Shown: positions 58,554 to 64,000 of the stretch, piece after piece
Position numbering within the stretch: the stretch's first letter is position 1
Layout: each line of letters begins with the position of its first letter
Source: Hyaloscypha bicolor E
Lineage: Eukaryota > Ascomycota > Leotiomycetes > Helotiales > Hyaloscyphaceae
Assembly: GCF_002865645.1 (NCBI RefSeq)
Contig: NW_020194557.1
Coordinates: 992,001 to 1,056,000 of the forward strand
Direction of reading: 5' to 3'
Length of the DNA stretch: 64,000 bases
The notes under the pieces: generated by a model
What the model saw: only the letters and a program-made list of their open reading frames with translations
The model's database searches: none
What the model was told of the DNA's origin: nothing
Program-made: the position numbers and the translations under genes

Positions 58554-58632
58554 TAGCCCTTTGATTGGCCAGAATTAAGCGAAAACTAGTGTGCACGGGC
58601 CAGGGCGCACCTGGCGGCAGCTGAACGGATAG

Positions 58633-59229
58633 CGTGCAATAGTAGGGGCTGAGCCCGCTATGAGACCCTGTGACTCTAGGCTATACGCCCTGAAAGCACG
58701 CTGTGAGATATTCGCAAGGTTGTGGAAGATCTTCAGGGGTATTAGCGCTACTGGCAGAGCAACTATAACGCTCGGACACTGTAAGGAGAGTAGGATGAAA
58801 AAAATTACATAATTAAATTATATTTAATGGGCTCAGCCTAAATTATATTTAATAGGCTTGCCATTATTATATGTATAATTTTATATGTAATTTATGATTT
58901 TTTTAATGCAAATAACAAGTCACATGGCATGGTTTCAGGACTAAAGTTATACTTTTTATTCTTCTTCCACAAGTAGGAGAAGTGGGTCTCACGTGCATTA
59001 CTTTCTAGCCATATAATTGGTCCAATATTGGACCCACATAATATAACGCATAATGGGCTCAAGAGCATTATTTATACGTATATAATAATAGGGTAGGAAT
59101 TATATATAATTATCCACCCCTAAAGGAGAGCAATCATAGGGCTCTTTAGCGAGGTAGCCCCTGTAACGACAGGGGAGAAGGCTTTAAAAGGTGTGCCACC
59201 TCTTGTTGACTGCTTATAGGGCATTTTCA
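58633..59229. other. AT-rich intergenic stretch with inverted repeats
   Basis: From 58796 to 59125 the sequence is AT-rich. AAAAAAATTACATAATTAAA near 58799 is roughly matched in reverse at 58880-58915 (TATATGTAATTTATGATTTTTT). This could be another eroded short transposon, but its ends are not clear. No ORF of interest. Confidence 0.4.
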
Positions 59230-59348
59230 GGGTAATGGCCTAGAAATATAGAGGCTTATAGCGGTTGAGTGTGCCAGAAATGAGCTCCATAGTGGACTTT
59301 CAGCACAAATGCCCTGTATTCCCGATACTTTATGCCGCGATCTCCGTA
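59230..59348. repeat. Dispersed repeat, copy B
   Basis: This is the partner of 35941-36059, same orientation, ending in the identical block that contains TTTATGCCGCGATCTCCGTA. The similarity fades beyond 59348. No inverted ends were found. Confidence 0.7.
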
Positions 59349-60082
59349 TAAAACATCTCGGCATGCTAATCCATAAGCAGTGACGTCCGACGTATTCACA
59401 TTGCGCCAGTAACTTCGGAACACACCACATTGCAGAATCTGTTGTGGAAAGAGGCGATACTTTCCATATAGAGGAGAGTAATCTTAATTGTCGGTTCACT
59501 AGTAACGCGTAGCACCGTCACGTAGTCGTGGAATGCCGTTTGCGTTAAGTTAGTGAAGTGGTTGATATTCAGAAGTAAGGATCGCAGATCGTGGTGTTGA
59601 TATGCGATCCCTAAATCTGCTAAGCCTAATGGGGACTAGGCTACCGGTCGAGCCACGCCTACAATGCGAGATCACATAACTAGTCACATGACCAGAAATT
59701 CGCAGTATAGCTATTTAGACATTAATTTTTAGTATAATCGAAATCTCGATCCAAATATTGTGTTTTGGTTAACCTGTACAAGTTCATCTACTATATACAG
59801 AAGCATGACTCTCGGACAAACTTGAACTGTGGAAAGTGGCGATGATAAAAGATCTCAATACCGACATGGATATTAATAATAGGAACCTGTTTATGTGTTT
59901 GTGCCGCAACATCTCCTAAGAAAGTAAAGGTAAAAGAAATGAGCCTCTTAATATTCTTTATCACTACGCTATTTTTAATTAACTATACTCCGTATTAACT
60001 ATTGTCCCTAAAGTCATAGGCTTATAAAATAAGGAACTCTAAGCGCTTCCAGTCATCCCCTAGGCCAGATGTCTGTACAGGA
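59349..60082. other. 3' flank of the NACHT-ankyrin-HET gene; no gene seen
   Basis: The frame at 59227-59499 (-) starts in ordinary sequence and runs into repeat B, without a motif. The rest is AT-leaning and holds nothing I can identify. Confidence 0.4.
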
Positions 60083-63000
60083 CTATTGGCAGTCCTTTCT
60101 GAACGGATGGTTTTCCGCAGCGGCCCGGTGTACACTCCTACCCTCCTGTACGTCACGCCCATGGTCATTGATATTGTGCAAATTCTGCAAAAGGAGGCCA
60201 TGCCATCGACAGCTACTGCCTGCAAGATTCTCCCACTGCGAAATAAGGGCTATGATTATGGGCTCTTCTGGCTGTTGCCATTCACTCTCTTCTTTGCTGT
60301 GATCGAAAACGTACGTGCCCAGAGAGTCTTCTTGGGCTGCGTCTAAAATCCTTAATTTGGCACTCAGTATCAGAAAGCCTGACTCGATGAGACCATATTG
60401 ACATGATGCATCTTCATCCTTCATTTCTGTCAGTGAAGAAAGCACCGCATTAGGAAGTAATTTCAACGACAATTCAATGATTTCAGCATCTTCGGAGGTC
60501 TCAAGACGTTTGGTGGTTGATGTGTAGAATGATACTGCCGACCCTGAGGAGGCCCATGACCATGATGGTGCAGCGTAGTCAGAGAAAGCAATGTCGGACC
60601 CAGCTCTTCGCCACAGCAGACCAACGTGTAAGTCGTCCTGCCAGATGCCAGCCCAATAGCGATTGCCACTGGCGAAGGCTATTGCGAGGCTGCTCAATGA
60701 AACAAGTCGGTCCGACTGAAATGTCACCTCTGTCGAAGTGTGATATTCGACGAGGTTGTACCATATCGACCGGTCACCGCCACGGACGGCTGAGCCTGGG
60801 ATCCTCCAAAGCGGTGGCAGACATACCGTGGAGCCCTCCGACCAGAAAGATTGGTTACAATTCCAATATATTTGGTCATTGCCGATTATCAACATTCGGC
60901 TAGCAAGATATCGCTCCCCTATGGTCCATCCCCGTTTTGCCCAGGCACTTTGAACAAGGCTTGTACCGCCGTCCTCCAAAGGTGCCCGGATGGATATCTT
61001 GGTCGTGAATTGGCTTTGCAAAGGAATTTCCCCGGGAGGGGGCGGGGATAAGCAGTTCAACGTGAGAAGTGTACTGTCCGTTGATCTTTTGCGCTGCAGA
61101 GCTCCCGAGCTGTCTGAATGTGCGGATGCTATGACGAGGGTTGCTTTCCGATAATAATCTGAGATCTTTACGAACTCTTCTCTCCAAGACTGTTCATCGT
61201 CATGTATAACGCATAGCCCCTCAATCCAAATGTACCTAAATCCCAATCGCCGAGCGAGTAACGCTGCATCGCGCCATGATGTTGGTAGTGTCTCCAAAGG
61301 GATACCATGCATTCTGGCCATGATATTCGACGTAGTGGTATGAGTAAGGCGCTCGGAGCCCCCCGCCACCCCTGAATAGGCGCAGTATATCCCACGACCC
61401 CTCCCATTACGAAGGATCAGTCTATCAGTTGAGGAAAGTTCCAGCACACGCGTCGGTAGATCCTCCCCCGAAGACCGCCTACACTGGTCGTGGCAGTCCT
61501 TGCAAGTGGATAACCAGACCTGGATCATTTCGAGAGCTCCTTGCTCGAACGTATCCTCACTCAACGGGCAACTGCGAAACCTTCCTACATAAGAGGGATT
61601 ATCACCATTCGTCCCCTTCACGTCTAGATTTAGTGAGTCTGTATGCTTTCAGCATCAAAATCCTATAAGTGAGCAAGCATCTTGCCTTACCTCGACTTTG
61701 ACAAATCTCAAACTCTTCTGAAGTCAACACTTGGCGTCCTCGTACAACTTGAAGAGTCCAAATACTCATATACGTTTCTCGAAAGATTTGCTTTTTGCAA
61801 TACAACGAGACTTCGACTCGAGTCTGCCCAGTCAGAGCATTCCAATCAAAGTTCTCTTTACAGTAAAGGACGAGACAGCCCCAGAGCATAAGAAAGAGTA
61901 ACCCTGCCCCTAGCGAATAGTAGGTTGAGTATAGCAAACCCGGTACTGCAGCCCAATAAAGAATATGATGTCGACTTGAAGCATTGAAAGCTTTCTCCTT
62001 TGGACCCAGGCGCCCAAGGATTCGCTTTTCAAACATGCTGCACATCTTACATCCCAAAATAGCTCTCGCGGCGAGATCAGCGGGGCTACCAAGCAACTGA
62101 GGGGGATCTCCAGAGTTGTTATACTTGATGAACAACATTTGGCAGTTGTAGCACAATGTTGAATCTTGACTAAATATCATCGCAGGAATTCTGTTATAGT
62201 TATGTGTGCCTAATAATGCCGTTCGGCGACTTCGTGCTTCGCCACGCACACGGCAGAGACTCATGGTATAGGATTTGGCGGTAGAGTCTGAGATTGGAAT
62301 TTTACCGTTTTCTAGCAAAGCCGACCACAAAACATCAGCACATCCAAAATGGTGCTCCGCAAGAGCCACATCGATTGGCATTAACCCATCGGGCTGTGGA
62401 ATTGCGAGGCACCTGGCCCCTGACTGTGACTTGAGCAGCATGCGCATGCCTTCGCCTGTCCCATTACAGGCTGCTACATGTAGTAGAGTGCGCTTGTGAG
62501 AGGCAGCAACATCTACCCTTGCATCGTAATAAAGTAGCATCTCTAACAGAGAATCGTTGTAAATAATAGCCAGTTCTATGAGTGTCTTCGGATCATATCG
62601 AAAGAACATGCTTCCTTGCACGTCCCCAGTGGCCAGAAGCTCTTCTCTATAAGAGCTCACCTCTGTCGAGAGAGATACACCGCAAGCAGCAAGGCACTGA
62701 ACCATTGCCAGACTCCAAGACACTCCTTCGGGCTGCCCAGCTTGCAGCATCTCATCCAGAGCAAGAAATGTAGCCGTCATGATCGTCCGCGCAACCTCCA
62801 ATGCCGAGATGGGCCAGGTATTTTCAGTTGCATAGCGGTAAAGTATCTGGTCGTCCATATAACTGTGCTTGAGGAGTCTCGGTGACTTGGCCATGATGTA
62901 GGTCGTATACGAAAACAAGGCCTCGCGTATCGCGTCACTGTCGCGGAATCTCCCTGATGACTGTAGATGTTGGATCCAATATGTACAACAGTATGAGTAG

Positions 63001-64000
63001 AAGCTCCATTTAGAAGGCAAAGAGTCAGACAGGAATTCCCAGTCGGTTTGACTCGGCTCATGAAGTAACATCGTTTCTATGCAGCGTCTAGTAGCTATTT
63101 CATTCCAATGTGCGGCATCTAGAGAGAATCTTCCGTCCGATGTTGTGTTTCTCGGTTCTGTAAGGTATTCCCGAACAGACAAATGTGTGAAGACGATTCT
63201 ATTTTTCAAGTTTTTCCGAATGAAGTTGCTACCTTTCCTGAGTAGATATTCCTCATCGATACCATTGATGATAGAGCCATTGTCGTTGACCCTCACGGCT
63301 TCCAGCATCTCACGTACTCGCAGTAGCCGGTGTGCACACAATGCCCACAGAAAGATCCTCTGCACGACTGCCTCGCGCTCAGCTTGGGCGGCATCTAGAT
63401 CTGTTGGTTTACGACCAACGTTCGCGTCGTACATGTCATCGTAAGCTGCGTACAATTTGGCCTTGTCGTCGCCTTTCAAATTCAGAGTTGTTTTTGTTAG
63501 TCGCTGGAGGCCCTTGTCGAAGTCACTCGGTAGCTCAATTCTCAGAAACAGATCGACTTGCAGTTTAACCCATCGAAACCTATATATTGGTTGTTAGCTG
63601 ACGTCTAATGTTGCTTTATTATCCTCTATTGCGGTCTCACGAGAACATATTTAAGTGCTGGCATGTGAAAAAATTTGACGGATGTGAACCTCTTTCGGGT
63701 AACACTTACATGCCTGAAGCCTGCTCTCTCAAGAGGTCGTAAAGAGCGGTAGCCTGATGAAGGCTCGGCATATCATTCTCGCCTCGAGAGTTAAGGGTTA
63801 ATTCAGTTTTCAAAAAGTCTTGAATGTCTTCCGTGGTGTAATCTGCTACATCGAGCTCGTCGATGCGATGAGCGTGATTAAGCCTAGAGCGTGTTGAAAT
63901 GTGGGGTCTTTCAGAGAAGAGGAAGCGTAGGTTTTGTGATCGCTCGGAAACTTCGTTGAAAAACTTTAGCAAATTCTCGAGGTCTGCGCACTCGTCGAGA
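60083..64000 (-). CDS. NACHT-ankyrin-HET protein (fungal NLR-like), 5' end beyond window
   Basis: Exons in view: 63710-64000 (partial), 61691-63579 and 60083-61638, with introns of 130 and 52 bases; all phases close, giving about 1,245 residues in view. Order: the end of a NACHT NTPase (RFLFSERPHI, then TEDIQDFLKTEL and QASGMFRWVKLQ across intron 1), then a winged-helix-like part ending in IVFTHLSVREYL. Ankyrin repeats follow (TLIELAIIYNDSLLEMLLYY, TLLHVAACNGTGEGMRMLL, PIDVALAEHHFGCADVLW), then the Cys-pair region that precedes HET domains (CYNC, CKMC). The HET domain (LGFRYIWIEGLCVIHDDEQS, YYRKATLVIASAHSD, RGWTIGERYLASRMLI) closes the protein. The usual HCWG-like core block is altered (YCAYSGVAGGS). 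HET domains trigger cell death in vegetative incompatibility. The C-terminal place of HET is unusual. Walker A/B lie outside the window. Confidence 0.88.

Larger units (their letters stand above)
53921..58632 (+). mobile_element. PiggyBac-like transposon, interrupted by a nested Fot/pogo element
   Basis: Perfect 32-base terminal inverted repeats bound it: CTATCCGTTCAGCTGCCGCC at 53921 (running to 53952) and its reverse complement at 58601-58632. Inside are a PiggyBac-type transposase remnant on + and, right of it, a complete nested element (55879-58553). Without the insert and its TA duplication the element would be about 2.04 kb. The expected TTAA duplication of PiggyBac is absent at both ends (flanks read AAACCCA and CGTGCAA), so the target site is either different or decayed. 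Confidence 0.88.

Overview
The window is nuclear DNA of a filamentous ascomycete (Pezizomycotina; the gene families would fit Leotiomycetes, but that is inference). The reasons are: introns of about 44-60 bases with GT-AG borders and CTNAC/CTGAT-like branch sites, HET, NACHT, DUF3425-bZIP, TRI12-type MFS and GH72 GEL families, and repeats eroded by C-to-T change of the RIP type (repeat-induced point mutation).

Layout. 1-7.4 kb: an AT-rich block holding a Ty3/Gypsy retrotransposon on + wrecked by RIP. 7.4-11.3 kb: sparse, with a frameshifted F-box-like fragment and one doubtful ORF. 11.4-21.9 kb: a metabolic block with an esterase, a nine-exon P450, a bZIP/DUF3425 regulator and a divergent TRI12-type MFS transporter. 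This resembles the accessory part of a small secondary-metabolism cluster, with no backbone synthase in view. 22.3-23.4 kb: a NACHT pseudogene. 24-29 kb: a TA-flanked MITE, then ordinary genes (a duplicated-module protein with a His/Cys tail, a small heat shock protein, an SDR). 29.1-32.3 kb: a minisatellite, an hAT-type MITE and an ankyrin gene. 32.7-35.1 kb: a large secreted low-complexity protein. 36.5-43 kb: an intact HeLo-like/ULD/zinc-motif gene, then a degraded ULD fragment and a degraded Ste20/PAK-like kinase whose intron holds a second copy of the hAT-type MITE. 44.5-52.9 kb: a GPI-anchored GH72 glucanosyltransferase, a conserved unknown gene, two inverted-repeat elements and a 2OG-Fe(II) dioxygenase. 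53.9-58.6 kb: a PiggyBac-like element with a Fot/pogo element nested inside it, both inactivated. 60.1-64.0 kb: a NACHT-ankyrin-HET gene running off the right edge.

How the parts relate. Two themes stand out. One is a compact P450/bZIP/MFS group probably under one regulator. The other is a scattered set of STAND/NLR-like and HET genes, intact and dead, mixed with transposons, as seen in fast-changing fungal allorecognition loci. The most unusual item is the last gene: the ankyrin repeats and the start of the HET region share one uninterrupted exon, putting HET at the C-terminus, whereas known fungal NLRs usually carry it at the N-terminus. Exon borders below were worked out by hand from splice signals and frame closure; they are not backed by transcripts.
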